NCBI GenBank assembly: GCA_019635315.1 | Contig: JAHBZT010000004.1 | Coordinates: 62,001 to 126,000 of the forward strand | Direction of reading: 5' to 3' | Length of the DNA: 64,000 nt | From: Rubrivivax sp. | Lineage (GTDB): Bacteria > Pseudomonadota > Gammaproteobacteria > Burkholderiales > Burkholderiaceae_C | Part shown: positions 31,509 to 42,254 of the stretch, piece after piece | Numbering within the stretch: the first letter of the stretch is position 1 | Layout: the number at the start of each line of letters is the position of its first letter | The notes under the pieces: generated by a model | What the model saw: only the letters and a program-made list of their open reading frames with translations | Told to the model about the DNA's origin: nothing | The model's database searches: none | Position numbers and translations under genes: made by a program

Positions 31509-31529
31509 TAGAATCGAACGAACGTTCTA
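31509..31529. promoter_or_regulatory. Possible promoter/operator before the fad-like cluster
   Basis: TAGAA (31509-31513) and TTCTA (31525-31529) are inverted around 11 bases, and an inner GAACGTTC palindrome lies at 31520-31527. TAGAAT itself could be a -10 box. TetR-type regulators often bind such sites ahead of fatty-acid genes, but no regulator is encoded nearby. The remainder of the 227-bp gap after livF shows only short GC palindromes. Confidence 0.35.
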
Positions 31530-31555
31530 TTTCCGGGCCGAACGAGGAGATGCGC

Positions 31556-33661
<2,106 letters not shown>

Positions 33662-33681
33662 ACCCGCGAAGGAGACCCATC

Positions 33682-34857
33682 ATGAGCCGAGCCGTCATCG
33701 TCTCCACCGCCCGCACGCCGCTGGCCAAGAGCTGGAAGGGCGCCTTCAACATGACCCATGGCGCGACGCTGGGCGCCTTCGCGGTGAAGGCCGCGGTCGA
33801 GCGCGCCGGCGTCGACCCCGGCGTGGTCGAGGACGTGCTGATGGGCTGCGCCAACCCCGAGGGCGCCACCGGCAGCAACATCGCGCGCCAGATCGCGCTC
33901 GCCGCCGGGCTGCCGATCACGGTCAGCGGCGCCACCGTCAACCGCTTCTGCAGCAGCGGGCTGCAGACCATCGCGATGGCCTCGCAGCGCATCATCGCCG
34001 GCGAGGGCGACGTCTACGTGGCCGGCGGCGTGGAGAGCATCTCCTGCGTGCAGCAGGAGATGAACATGCACATGCTGTTCGACCCCGCGCTGCAGAAGTC
34101 CAAGCCCGAGATCTACTGGCCCATGCTGCAGACCGCGGAGAACGTGGCCAAGCGCTACGGCATCCCGAAGGAGCGCATGGACCACTACGGCGCCGGCAGC
34201 CAGCAGAAGGCCTGCGCGGCGCAGGAGAAAGGCCTGTTCGACGCCGAACTGGTGGCCTGCACGGTGACCGCCGGCGTGGCCGATGCGCAGCTGGGCCTGC
34301 GCAGCAAGGAGGTCACGATCAAGGCCGACGAGGGCCTGCGCCCGGGCACCACCTACGAGAGCATCAAGGACATCCGCACGGCGGTGCCGGGCGGCGTCGT
34401 CACCGCCGGCAACGCGAGCCAGTTCTCCGACGGCGCCGGCGCCTGCGTGGTGGTCGACGAGCGTTATGCCGAGGCCAAGGGCCTGAAGCCGCTGGGCCGC
34501 TTCCTGGGCTTTGCGGTCGCCGGCTGCGAGCCCGACGAGATGGGCATCGGCCCGGTCTTCGCGGTGCCCAAGGTGCTGCAGCGCCTGGGGCTGAAGGTCG
34601 ACGACATCGACCTGTGGGAACTCAACGAGGCCTTCGCGGTGCAGGTGCTGTACTGCGCCGACAAGCTGGGCATCCCGATGGACCGGCTCAACGTCAACGG
34701 CGGCGCCATCGCGATCGGCCACCCCTACGGCGTCAGCGGCCAGCGCCTCACGGGCCATGCGCTGATCGAGGGCAAGCGCCGCGGCGCCAAGCGCGTGTGC
34801 GTGACCATGTGCATCGGCGGCGGTATGGGCGCGGCCGGCATCTTCGAGGTGCTCTGA
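33682..34857 (+). CDS. Acetyl-CoA C-acyltransferase (thiolase)
   Basis: The 391-residue enzyme is a full-length thiolase. It has the nucleophile Cys90 in NRFCSSGLQ, His347 in [14 protein letters not shown] and the second catalytic Cys377 in [14 protein letters not shown]. It should cleave 3-ketoacyl-CoA with CoA at the end of each beta-oxidation cycle. Position directly after the FadB-like gene and GGAG before ATG 33682 indicate one operon. Chain-length preference is not visible. Confidence 0.95.
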   Translation: MSRAVIVSTARTPLAKSWKGAFNMTHGATLGAFAVKAAVERAGVDPGVVEDVLMGCANPEGATGSNIARQIALAAGLPITVSGATVNRFCSSGLQTIAMASQRIIAGEGDVYVAGGVESISCVQQEMNMHMLFDPALQKSKPEIYWPMLQTAENVAKRYGIPKERMDHYGAGSQQKACAAQEKGLFDAELVACTVTAGVADAQLGLRSKEVTIKADEGLRPGTTYESIKDIRTAVPGGVVTAGNASQFSDGAGACVVVDERYAEAKGLKPLGRFLGFAVAGCEPDEMGIGPVFAVPKVLQRLGLKVDDIDLWELNEAFAVQVLYCADKLGIPMDRLNVNGGAIAIGHPYGVSGQRLTGHALIEGKRRGAKRVCVTMCIGGGMGAAGIFEVL

Positions 34858-34876
34858 CCACCCTACGGCGGCGGCG

Positions 34877-35773
34877 ATGACGAGCGCATTGCGCACGCCC
34901 GACGAGCGCTTCGCCACGCTGCCGGGCTGCCCCTGGGCGCCGCGGCATGCCGACGACCTGCCGGGCTTCGAAGGCCTGCGCGTGGCCTGGCTGGACGAAG
35001 GCCCGCGCGATGCCGCGGTCACCGCGCTGTGCCTGCACGGCCAGCCGACCTGGAGCTACCTGTACCGGCACATGCTGCCGGTCTTCACCGCCGCCGGGCT
35101 GCGCGTGGTGGCGCCGGACTTCCTGGGCTTCGGCCGCAGCGACAAGCCGGTCGACGATGGCTGGTACACCTTCGACCGCCACCGCGCGATGCTGCTCGCC
35201 TTCGTCGAGCGGCTGGACCTGCGCAACGTGCTGCTGGTCGTGCAGGACTGGGGCGGCCTGCTGGGCCTGACGCTGCCGATGGCGATGCCGGAGCGCTTCA
35301 CGCGGCTGCTGGTCATGAATACCGGCCTGGGCACCGGCGCGGTGACCGAGGGCTTCCGCCAGTGGCGCGCCTATGCGGCCAGCCAGCCCGACCTCGCGGT
35401 CGGCAAGCTGATGAAGCGCGCCTGCCCGCCACTGAGCGAGGCCGAGGCCGCGGCCTACGACGCGCCGTTCCCGGACGTCACCTACAAGGCCGGCGTGCGT
35501 GCCTTTCCGAAGCTCGTGCCCGACGGCGACGACGCCCCCGGTGCGCCCGTCAGCCGCGAGGCGCTGGCCTTCTGGCGCGAGCGCTGGACGGGCGAGAGCT
35601 TCATGGCCATCGGCATGCAGGACCCGGTGCTGGGGCCGGCGGCGATGCGTTCGCTGCATGGCGCGATCCGCGGCTGCCCGCCGCCGCTGGAGGTGGCCGA
35701 GGCCGGTCACTTCGTGCAGGAATGGGGCGCGCCGATCGCACGCGCCGCGCTCGCGCACTTCAAGCTGGGTTGA
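34877..35773 (+). CDS. Haloalkane dehalogenase, DhlA-like (HLD-I)
   Basis: The 298-residue alpha/beta hydrolase is similar from end to end to Xanthobacter DhlA as I remember it, including numbering. The nucleophile Asp124 lies in VVQDWGG and is followed by Trp125, a halide-binding residue. The acid is Asp249 in IGMQDPVLGP and the base His278 in AEAGHFVQEWG. The oxyanion region is CLHGQPTWSYLYR. Trp163 in the cap is the candidate second halide ligand. It would hydrolyse a carbon-halogen bond of a haloalkane to an alcohol. It sits inside a beta-oxidation cluster, and its real substrate may differ. Confidence 0.85.
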   Translation: MTSALRTPDERFATLPGCPWAPRHADDLPGFEGLRVAWLDEGPRDAAVTALCLHGQPTWSYLYRHMLPVFTAAGLRVVAPDFLGFGRSDKPVDDGWYTFDRHRAMLLAFVERLDLRNVLLVVQDWGGLLGLTLPMAMPERFTRLLVMNTGLGTGAVTEGFRQWRAYAASQPDLAVGKLMKRACPPLSEAEAAAYDAPFPDVTYKAGVRAFPKLVPDGDDAPGAPVSREALAFWRERWTGESFMAIGMQDPVLGPAAMRSLHGAIRGCPPPLEVAEAGHFVQEWGAPIARAALAHFKLG

Positions 35774-35777
35774 GGCG

Positions 35778-37592
35778 ATGCGCGCGCTGGTCGACTTCCT
35801 GCTGCACGACTGGCTGAAGGTCGGCACGCTGCTCGAACGCGAGCGCTTCGCCGAACACTCGCGCGAGACCTTCGACGCGGTGCTCGACACCTGCGAGCGC
35901 ATCGCGCGCGAGAAATACGCGCCGTTCAACCGCCTGGTCGACACCGAGGAACCGCGTTTCGACGGCGAGAAGGTCATCCTGCCGCAGGCCACGCACGACG
36001 CGTGGAAGGCCTATGCCGAAAGCGGCATGCTCAGCGCCGCGCAGGACCACGCGATCGGCGGCATGCAGCTGCCCTACACGGTGGAAGCGGCCGCCAATGC
36101 CTTCTTCGCGAAGGCCAGCGTCAGCATCGGCGCCGGCATGCTGACGGTGGGCAATGCCAACCTGCTGATGGCGCACGGCACGCCGGCGCAGCGGCAGGTC
36201 TTCGCGCTCAACGAATTCAGCGGCCGCTTCAGCGGCACCATGTGCCTGAGCGAACCCCAGGCGGGCTCGTCGCTGTCGGACATCGCCACGCGGGCGCTGC
36301 CGGACGGCCCGGACTTCGAGGCCGACCCGCTGGGCCCGCGCTACCGCCTGCGCGGCAACAAGATGTGGATCAGCGCCGGCGAGCACGAGCTGACCGAGAA
36401 CATCATCCACCTCGTGCTGGCCAAGATCCCGGACGCCGACGGCCGGCTGGTGCCGGGCACGCGCGGCATCTCGCTGTTCATCGTGCCGAAGAAGCTGGTG
36501 GACACCGAGGGGCGGCTGACCGGCGAGCGCAACGACGTGGCCCTGGCCGGGCTGAACCACAAGTGCGGGTGGCGCGGCACGACCAATACGCTGCTCAATT
36601 TCGGCGAGGGCAAGTTCAAGCCCGGTGGCGCGGCCGGCGCGGTGGGCTATCTCGTCGGCCGCCCGGGTGAAGGGCTGCGCTGCATGTTCCACATGATGAA
36701 CGAGGCGCGCATCGGTGTCGGCCTCGCGGCGACGATGCTGGGCCTGGCAGGCTACGAGGCCTCGCTGGACTATGCGCGGCAGCGGCCGCAGGGCCGGCCG
36801 ATCACCGGCAGCGGCAAGGACCCGGCGCAGCCGCCGGTGGCCATCGTCGAGCATGCCGACGTCAAGCGCATGCTGCTGGCGCAGAAGAGTTATGCCGAAG
36901 GCGCGCTGGCGCTGGAGCTGTACTGCGCGCGCCTGGTCGACGAACTGCACACCGGCAGCGAGGCCGCGGCCGCCGAGGCGCGCGTGCTGCTGGAGGTGCT
37001 GACGCCGATCGCGAAGAGCTGGCCCAGCGAATGGTGCCTGGAGGCCAACAGCCTGGCCATCCAGGTGCTGGGCGGCTACGGCTATACGCGCGACTTTCCG
37101 GTCGAGCAGTACTGGCGCGACAACCGCCTGAACATGATCCACGAGGGCACGCACGGCATCCAGGCGCTGGACCTGCTGGGCCGCAAGGTGGTGATGGATG
37201 GCGGCGCCGGGCTCAAGCTGCTGGCCGCGCGCATGCAGGACACCATCGCGCGCGCCGGCCACGATGCGGCGCTGGCCGAGCCCGCGAACCAGCTCGCCGG
37301 CGCAGTGCAGCAACTGGGTGCCGCGACCAAGGCCGCCTGGGCCACCGGCGTGCCGGAGGAAGCGCTGGCCAATGCCACGCCCTACCTGCAGGCCTTCGGC
37401 CATGTGGTGCTGGCCTGGATCTGGCTGGACGTGGCGCTGGTCGTCGCCGACCGCAACGACGCGCTGGCCCAGGGCAAGCGCGCTGCGCTGCGCTACTTCT
37501 ATGCCTACGAGCTGCCCAAGATCGCCGCCTGGCTGGGCCCGGTGGCGCGCCGCGAGGCGCTGCCGCGCGAGATGCGGGCCGACTGGTTCTGA
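35778..37592 (+). CDS. Acyl-CoA dehydrogenase (long form, with C-terminal extension)
   Basis: The 604-residue flavoprotein belongs to the long acyl-CoA dehydrogenase group with an extra C-terminal domain, as in DmdC-like enzymes. Family features are GTMCLSEPQAGSSLSDI, MWISAGEHELTENI, MNEARIGVGLAATMLG, IQVLGGYGYTRDFPVEQYWRD and HEGTHGIQALDLLGRK. It introduces the alpha-beta double bond into an acyl-CoA. The ATG at 35778 lies four bases after the dehalogenase stop, so the genes are probably co-translated. Confidence 0.92.
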   Translation: MRALVDFLLHDWLKVGTLLERERFAEHSRETFDAVLDTCERIAREKYAPFNRLVDTEEPRFDGEKVILPQATHDAWKAYAESGMLSAAQDHAIGGMQLPYTVEAAANAFFAKASVSIGAGMLTVGNANLLMAHGTPAQRQVFALNEFSGRFSGTMCLSEPQAGSSLSDIATRALPDGPDFEADPLGPRYRLRGNKMWISAGEHELTENIIHLVLAKIPDADGRLVPGTRGISLFIVPKKLVDTEGRLTGERNDVALAGLNHKCGWRGTTNTLLNFGEGKFKPGGAAGAVGYLVGRPGEGLRCMFHMMNEARIGVGLAATMLGLAGYEASLDYARQRPQGRPITGSGKDPAQPPVAIVEHADVKRMLLAQKSYAEGALALELYCARLVDELHTGSEAAAAEARVLLEVLTPIAKSWPSEWCLEANSLAIQVLGGYGYTRDFPVEQYWRDNRLNMIHEGTHGIQALDLLGRKVVMDGGAGLKLLAARMQDTIARAGHDAALAEPANQLAGAVQQLGAATKAAWATGVPEEALANATPYLQAFGHVVLAWIWLDVALVVADRNDALAQGKRAALRYFYAYELPKIAAWLGPVARREALPREMRADWF

Positions 37593-37601
37593 GCCGCCGC
37601 C

Positions 37602-37802
37602 ATGACCCTTGCCGCCCTCGAGAAGCTGGTCTGGATCCTGATCTACAGCGGTCTGCTGATCGTCTGCCTGGGCATCTTCGTGCAGCGCAGCGACGCGCTG
37701 CTGGGCTGGATCCTCATCGTCGCCGGCGCCATCGACACCGCCGCCGGCGTGGTGCTGGTCTGGGTGCGCTCGCGGCGCACCGATGCGCGCCGCGCGCCTT
37801 GA
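37602..37802 (+). CDS. Small two-helix membrane protein, unrecognised
   Basis: The 66-residue protein has two hydrophobic segments (about 9-27 and 33-54) and a basic C-terminus (VRSRRTDARRAP). That suggests an inner-membrane hairpin with both ends in the cytoplasm. I do not recognise a family. It sits tightly between an acyl-CoA dehydrogenase gene (9 bp away) and an SDR gene (28 bp away), so it is likely expressed with them. Confidence 0.6.
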   Translation: MTLAALEKLVWILIYSGLLIVCLGIFVQRSDALLGWILIVAGAIDTAAGVVLVWVRSRRTDARRAP

Positions 37803-37830
37803 ACGAACCCCACCGAACAGGAGACCCGCG

Positions 37831-38619
37831 ATGGGCACCCCCGTGCAACAGCTTTTCGACCTGAAAGGCCAGGTCGCCCTCGTCACCGGCGGCTCGCGCG
37901 GCCTGGGCCTGCAGATGGCCGAGGCGCTGGGCGAGGCCGGCGCCAAGATCATGCTCACCTCGCGCAAGGCGGCGGACCTGGAGGAGGCCGCGGCGCACCT
38001 GTCCGAGCGCGGCATCGACGCGCGCTGGATCGCCGCCGACGCGGCCGACCCCGAGCAGGTGCAGAAGGTCGTCGACGAGACCATGCACCGTCTGGGCCGC
38101 ATCGACATCCTCGTCAACAACGCCGGCGCCACCTGGGGCGCGCCGGCCGAGGACTATCCGCTGGCGGCCTGGGACAAGGTGATGAACCTGAACATCCGCA
38201 GTATCTTCCTCTTCTCGCAGGCGGTGGGCCGGGCCAGCATGATCCCCAACCGGCGCGGCCGCATCGTCAACGTCGCGTCGATCGCCGGGCTGGGCGGCTC
38301 GATGGACGTCAAGTTCATCGCCTACGGCACCAGCAAGGGCGCGGTCGTCAATTTCACGCGCACGCTGGCGGCGGAGTGGGGCGCCTACGGCATCACCGTC
38401 AACGCGGTGGCGCCGGGCTTCTTCCCGAGCAAGATGACCAAGGGCGTGCTCGAGACCTTCGGCGCCGAGAAGCTGGCCGCCGCGGCGCCGCTCAAGCGAC
38501 TGGGCGACGACGACGACCTCAAGGGCGCCGTGCTGCTGTTTGCCAGCGCGGCGGGCAAGCACATCACCGGGCAGATCCTGGCGGTGGACGGCGGCGTGTC
38601 GTCGGTGCACGGCGGATGA
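37831..38619 (+). CDS. SDR-family oxidoreductase
   Basis: The 262-residue short-chain dehydrogenase has the nucleotide motif TGGSRGLG, the NNAG motif in LVNNAGATWG, and the Ser...Tyr-x-x-x-Lys triad with YGTSKG. The ending GQILAVDGGVSSVHGG is typical of classical SDRs. It probably reduces or oxidises a hydroxy/keto intermediate of the cluster. CAGGAGAC precedes the ATG at 37831, eight bases ahead. Confidence 0.92.
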   Translation: MGTPVQQLFDLKGQVALVTGGSRGLGLQMAEALGEAGAKIMLTSRKAADLEEAAAHLSERGIDARWIAADAADPEQVQKVVDETMHRLGRIDILVNNAGATWGAPAEDYPLAAWDKVMNLNIRSIFLFSQAVGRASMIPNRRGRIVNVASIAGLGGSMDVKFIAYGTSKGAVVNFTRTLAAEWGAYGITVNAVAPGFFPSKMTKGVLETFGAEKLAAAAPLKRLGDDDDLKGAVLLFASAAGKHITGQILAVDGGVSSVHGG

Positions 38620-38626
38620 CGGCCGG

Positions 38627-39097
38627 ATGAGCGGCCGGCTGCATTTCCCGCTGCGCATCCCCTTCGTCGAGCAGCTCGGGCTGGAGCTGTGGGGCTTCGG
38701 CGACGGCAAGGCGGAGTTGCGCGTCGACCTCGCCGAGGTGCACCTCAACAGCTGGCAGGTCGCGCATGGCGGCGTGCTGATGACGATGCTGGACGTGGCG
38801 ATGGCCCATGCGGCGCGCAGTCACCACTCGCACGACCCGGCGCAGGGGCCCGGCGTGGCGACGATCGAGATGAAGACCACCTTCATGCGCCCGGCCGAGG
38901 GCCGGCTGCGCGCCCTGGGCGCGCTGCTGCACCGGACCACCACGCTGGCCTTCTGCGAGGGCAGCGTCTTAGACGACGGAGGCCGGCTGTGCGCGCATGG
39001 CACCGCCACCTTCAAATACCTGCGCGCGCTGCCGACCCAGGGCCGCCATGCCAAGGCGCTGCAACGCGCGACGCCGGCACCGGAGACACCGACATGA
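38627..39097 (+). CDS. PaaI-family thioesterase (hot-dog fold)
   Basis: The 156-residue protein has the hot-dog motif segment VHLNSWQVAHGGVLMTMLDVAMAH, with HGG at the expected place, followed by TIEMKTTFMRPAEG. PaaI-type proteins hydrolyse acyl- or aryl-CoA thioesters and can salvage CoA. The start ATG 38627 lies seven bases after the SDR stop. Its stop overlaps the next start as ATGA. Confidence 0.88.
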   Translation: MSGRLHFPLRIPFVEQLGLELWGFGDGKAELRVDLAEVHLNSWQVAHGGVLMTMLDVAMAHAARSHHSHDPAQGPGVATIEMKTTFMRPAEGRLRALGALLHRTTTLAFCEGSVLDDGGRLCAHGTATFKYLRALPTQGRHAKALQRATPAPETPT

Positions 39098-40113
39098 CGA
39101 TCATCAACCGCCGCATCGTGCTGGCCTCGCGCCCCACCGGCGAGGCCAGCGCCGACAACTTCCGCCTCGAGACCGCCGAGTTGCCGCCGCTGGCCGAAGG
39201 CCAGGTGCTGGTGCGCCACCACTGGCTGAGCCTGGACCCGTACATGCGCATGCGCATGAACGACATGAAGAGCTACGCCGCACCGCAGGCGCTCGGTGCC
39301 GTGATGGTCGGCGGCACCGCCGGCGTCGTGCTGGAGTCGCGCCACGACGGCTACGCCGCCGGCGACAGCGTGGTCGGCATGGGCGGCTGGCAGGAGCATG
39401 CGGTCGTCGACGGCGGCCAGCCCGGCGTGCTGCGCAAGGTCGATGCGCGGCGCATTCCGCTGTCGGCCTACCTGGGCGCCGTCGGCATGCCGGGCGTCAC
39501 GGCCTGGGTGGGCCTGGTCCACCTCATCGACCCCAAGCCGGGCGAGACCATCGTCGTCGACGCCGCGGCCGGCGCGGTGGGCAGCGCGGTCGGCCAGCTC
39601 GCGAAGGCGCGCGGCTGCCGCGCGGTGGGCATCGCCGGCGGCGCCGACAAGTGCGACTACGTGCGCGACGAACTCGGCTTCGACGCCTGCATCGACTACA
39701 AGGCGCACCGCGACTTCGCGTCGCTCGCCGCCGCGCTGGACGAGGCGGCGCCGCAGGGCGTCGACGGCCTGTTCGAGAATGTCGGCGGCCTGATCCTGGA
39801 CGTCGTCATGTCGCGCATGAATGCCTTCGGCCGCATCGCGCTGTGCGGCATGATCTCCGGCTACGAGGGTGCGCCGATCCCGATGGCGCGCCCGCAGCTG
39901 CTGCTGACGCAGCGGCTGAAGCTGCAGGGCTTCATCGTCAGCGAGCACCTGCCGCTGTGGCCGGCGGCACTGAAGGAGCTCGGCGAGCTGGTCGCCACGG
40001 GCCGGCTCAAGTACCGCGAGAGCGTCGCCGTCGGGCTGGAGAAGGCGCCGGCGGCCTTCATCGGCCTGCTGCACGGCGCCAACTTCGGCAAGCAGCTCGT
40101 GAAGCTGGCCTGA
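39094..40113 (+). CDS. NADP-dependent oxidoreductase (zinc-free MDR, CurA/leukotriene-reductase type)
   Basis: The 339-residue protein has SLDPYMRMRMNDMKSY near the N-terminus, characteristic of the CurA/prostaglandin-reductase subfamily. The Rossmann loop is DAAAGAVGSAVGQLAKARG, and VDGLFENVGG and ALCGMISGYEG are also present. It probably reduces an activated double bond using NADPH. It is coupled to the thioesterase gene by ATGA overlap. Confidence 0.9.
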   Translation: MTIINRRIVLASRPTGEASADNFRLETAELPPLAEGQVLVRHHWLSLDPYMRMRMNDMKSYAAPQALGAVMVGGTAGVVLESRHDGYAAGDSVVGMGGWQEHAVVDGGQPGVLRKVDARRIPLSAYLGAVGMPGVTAWVGLVHLIDPKPGETIVVDAAAGAVGSAVGQLAKARGCRAVGIAGGADKCDYVRDELGFDACIDYKAHRDFASLAAALDEAAPQGVDGLFENVGGLILDVVMSRMNAFGRIALCGMISGYEGAPIPMARPQLLLTQRLKLQGFIVSEHLPLWPAALKELGELVATGRLKYRESVAVGLEKAPAAFIGLLHGANFGKQLVKLA

Positions 40114-40124
40114 GGGAGCCCGCG

Positions 40125-40574
40125 GTGCACTGGACCTGGTGCCGCTTCGCCGAGCTGGGGGTGGACAACCTCTACGACCTGCTCGCGCTGCGCTGCCAGG
40201 CCTTCATCGTCGAGCAGGTGCCCTACCTGGACCCCGACGGGCTGGACCGCAGCGCCTGGCATCTGCTGGGTCGCGACGGCCAGGGCGTGCTGCTGGCCTA
40301 CCTGCGGGTCGTCGATCCGGGCGCGAAATATGCCGAGCCGTCGATCGGCCGCGTCGTGGTGGCCGCCGCCGCGCGCGGGCAGGCGCTGGGGCGCCGGCTG
40401 ATGGCCGAGGGCCTGGCGCGCACGTCGCAGGTCTGGCCCGGCCGCGCCATCCGCATCGGCGCGCAGGCCCACCTGGCGCGCTTCTACGGCAGCCTGTGCT
40501 TCGTGCCGGTCGGCGAACCCTACGACGAGGACGGCATCCCGCATCTCGAGATGCTGCGCGCCGCGCCAGACTGA
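40125..40574 (+). CDS. GNAT-family acetyltransferase (ElaA-like)
   Basis: The 149-residue protein starts at GTG 40125, 11 bases after the previous stop, with GAGGGAG upstream. It resembles ElaA: LYDLLALRCQAFIVEQ, YLDPDGLDRSAWHLLG, IGRVVVAAAARGQALGRRLM and FYGSLCFVPVGEPYDEDGIPH. The acetyl-CoA loop is R-G-Q-A-L-G. The acetyl acceptor is unknown. No ATG exists in frame before the conserved start. Confidence 0.87.
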   Translation: MHWTWCRFAELGVDNLYDLLALRCQAFIVEQVPYLDPDGLDRSAWHLLGRDGQGVLLAYLRVVDPGAKYAEPSIGRVVVAAAARGQALGRRLMAEGLARTSQVWPGRAIRIGAQAHLARFYGSLCFVPVGEPYDEDGIPHLEMLRAAPD

Positions 40575-40588
40575 AGGAGGAGATCGCG

Positions 40589-42238
40589 ATGCTGGCCACG
40601 CACGAGGTCCTGAACCAGAGCACGCCGCTGGTCGACGTCAACCTGCTGCGCATCAACCGCCCGCTGCGCGACGCGCTGGTGGCGCTGGCGCCGCAGCTCG
40701 ACACCGCGCGGCTGGACGCGCTGGGCGCCGAGGCCGGCTCGACCGCGATGCAGGCGCATGCGCGGCTGGCCAACGTGCATGGGCCGGTGCTGCACACGCA
40801 CGACCGCTTCGGCCACCGCGCCGACGAGGTCGAGTTCCACCCCAGCTACCACGCGCTGCTGGGCAGTGCGCTGGCGCATGGCCTGCACGGCACGCCCTGG
40901 GCCGCCGGGCCGGGCGGGCACATCGAGCGTGCCGCGGCCTTCATGCTGTTCACCGAGGCCGAGCCCTCGGTGCTGTGCCCGGTGTCGATGACCTATGCGG
41001 TGGCGCCGGCGCTGCGCGCCAACGCGGCGCTGCACGCCGCCTTCGGCGCCAAGCTGGCCGACCGCCGCTACGACGCGCGCGACGTGCCGGCCGCGGACAA
41101 GCCCGCGATCACGATGGGCATGGGCATGACCGAGAAGCAGGGCGGCTCGGACGTGCGTGCGAACACCACGCGTGCCGAGCCCGACGGCGAGGACGCCTGG
41201 GGCCGCCGCTTCGCCATCACCGGCCACAAGTGGTTCATGTCGGCGCCGATGTGCGACGCCTTCCTGGTGCTGGCGCAGTCCGCCGGCGGGCTGTCGTGCT
41301 TCTTCCTGCCGCGCTGGCGGCCCGACGGCACGCGCAACGCATGGCAGATCCAGCGCCTGAAGCACAAGCTCGGCAACCAGGCCAATGCCAGTTCGGAGGT
41401 CGAGTTCCAGCGCGCCAGCGCCTGGCTGGTCGGCGAGGAGGGCCGCGGCGTGCCGCAGATCCTGGCCATGGGCGCGCTGACCCGGCTGGACTGTGCCCTG
41501 GGCACCGCGGGGCTGATGCGCCAGGCGCTGTCGCTGGCGCTGCACCACTGCGTGCAGCGCCAGGCCTTCGGCAAGCCGCTGATCGCGCAGCCGCTGATGA
41601 AGAACGTGCTCGCCGACCTGGCGCTGGAGAGCGAGGCCGCGACCGCGCTGGCACTGCGCCTGGCTGCCGCGGTGGACCGCAGCGAGCATGCCGGCAACGG
41701 GCACGAGGCCGTGATGCGTCGCCTGCTGACGCCGGTGGCCAAGTTCTGGATCTGCAAGCGCGGCAGCGCCTTCGCGCAGGAGGCGATGGAATGCCTGGGC
41801 GGCAACGGCTACGTCGAGGCCGGCGGCGAGGGCGTGATGGCGCGCATCTACCGCGAGATGCCGCTCAACAGCATCTGGGAAGGCGCCGGCAACATCATGG
41901 CGCTGGACTTGCTGCGGGCGCTGCGCGGCGCCGACGTGGCGCCGGTGCTGGAGGCCGAGCTGGGCGCCGCGCGGGGCCGCGAGCCCGGCTTCGACCGCGC
42001 CGCGGCGCGCGTGCTGGCGGCCATCGACGCCGGCACCGCCGAGGCCGACGCCCGCACGCTGGCGCGCGAGGTCGCGCTGGTGCTGCAGGCCGCGCTGCTG
42101 CAGCGCCAGGCGCCGGCGGCCGTCTTCTCGGCCTTCGTGCGCTCGCGGCTGGACGGCGCGGCCGACGCGTTCGGGCTGCTGCCGTCGGGCACCGACTTCG
42201 ACACCCTGATCGACCGCGCGCTGCCGGTCGAGCACTGA
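40589..42238 (+). CDS. Acyl-CoA dehydrogenase, AidB-like
   Basis: The 549-residue flavoprotein resembles E. coli AidB rather than the short acyl-CoA dehydrogenases. It has an N-terminal region LNQSTPLVDVNLLRINRPL, then MGMTEKQGGSDVRANTT, GHKWFMSAPMCDAFLVLAQ, ECLGGNGYVEAGG and NSIWEGAGNIMALDLLRAL. AidB family members have weak isovaleryl-CoA dehydrogenase activity and may protect DNA from alkylation. Its role here may simply be acyl-CoA oxidation. AAGGAGGAG precedes the ATG. Confidence 0.9.
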   Translation: MLATHEVLNQSTPLVDVNLLRINRPLRDALVALAPQLDTARLDALGAEAGSTAMQAHARLANVHGPVLHTHDRFGHRADEVEFHPSYHALLGSALAHGLHGTPWAAGPGGHIERAAAFMLFTEAEPSVLCPVSMTYAVAPALRANAALHAAFGAKLADRRYDARDVPAADKPAITMGMGMTEKQGGSDVRANTTRAEPDGEDAWGRRFAITGHKWFMSAPMCDAFLVLAQSAGGLSCFFLPRWRPDGTRNAWQIQRLKHKLGNQANASSEVEFQRASAWLVGEEGRGVPQILAMGALTRLDCALGTAGLMRQALSLALHHCVQRQAFGKPLIAQPLMKNVLADLALESEAATALALRLAAAVDRSEHAGNGHEAVMRRLLTPVAKFWICKRGSAFAQEAMECLGGNGYVEAGGEGVMARIYREMPLNSIWEGAGNIMALDLLRALRGADVAPVLEAELGAARGREPGFDRAAARVLAAIDAGTAEADARTLAREVALVLQAALLQRQAPAAVFSAFVRSRLDGAADAFGLLPSGTDFDTLIDRALPVEH

Positions 42239-42254
42239 CCCGAGGAGACTACCG

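Noticed and set aside
31550..31555. ATG 31550 as start of the FadB-like gene
   Set aside because: It touches the GAGGAG ribosome-binding site, while ATG 31556 is at the normal distance.
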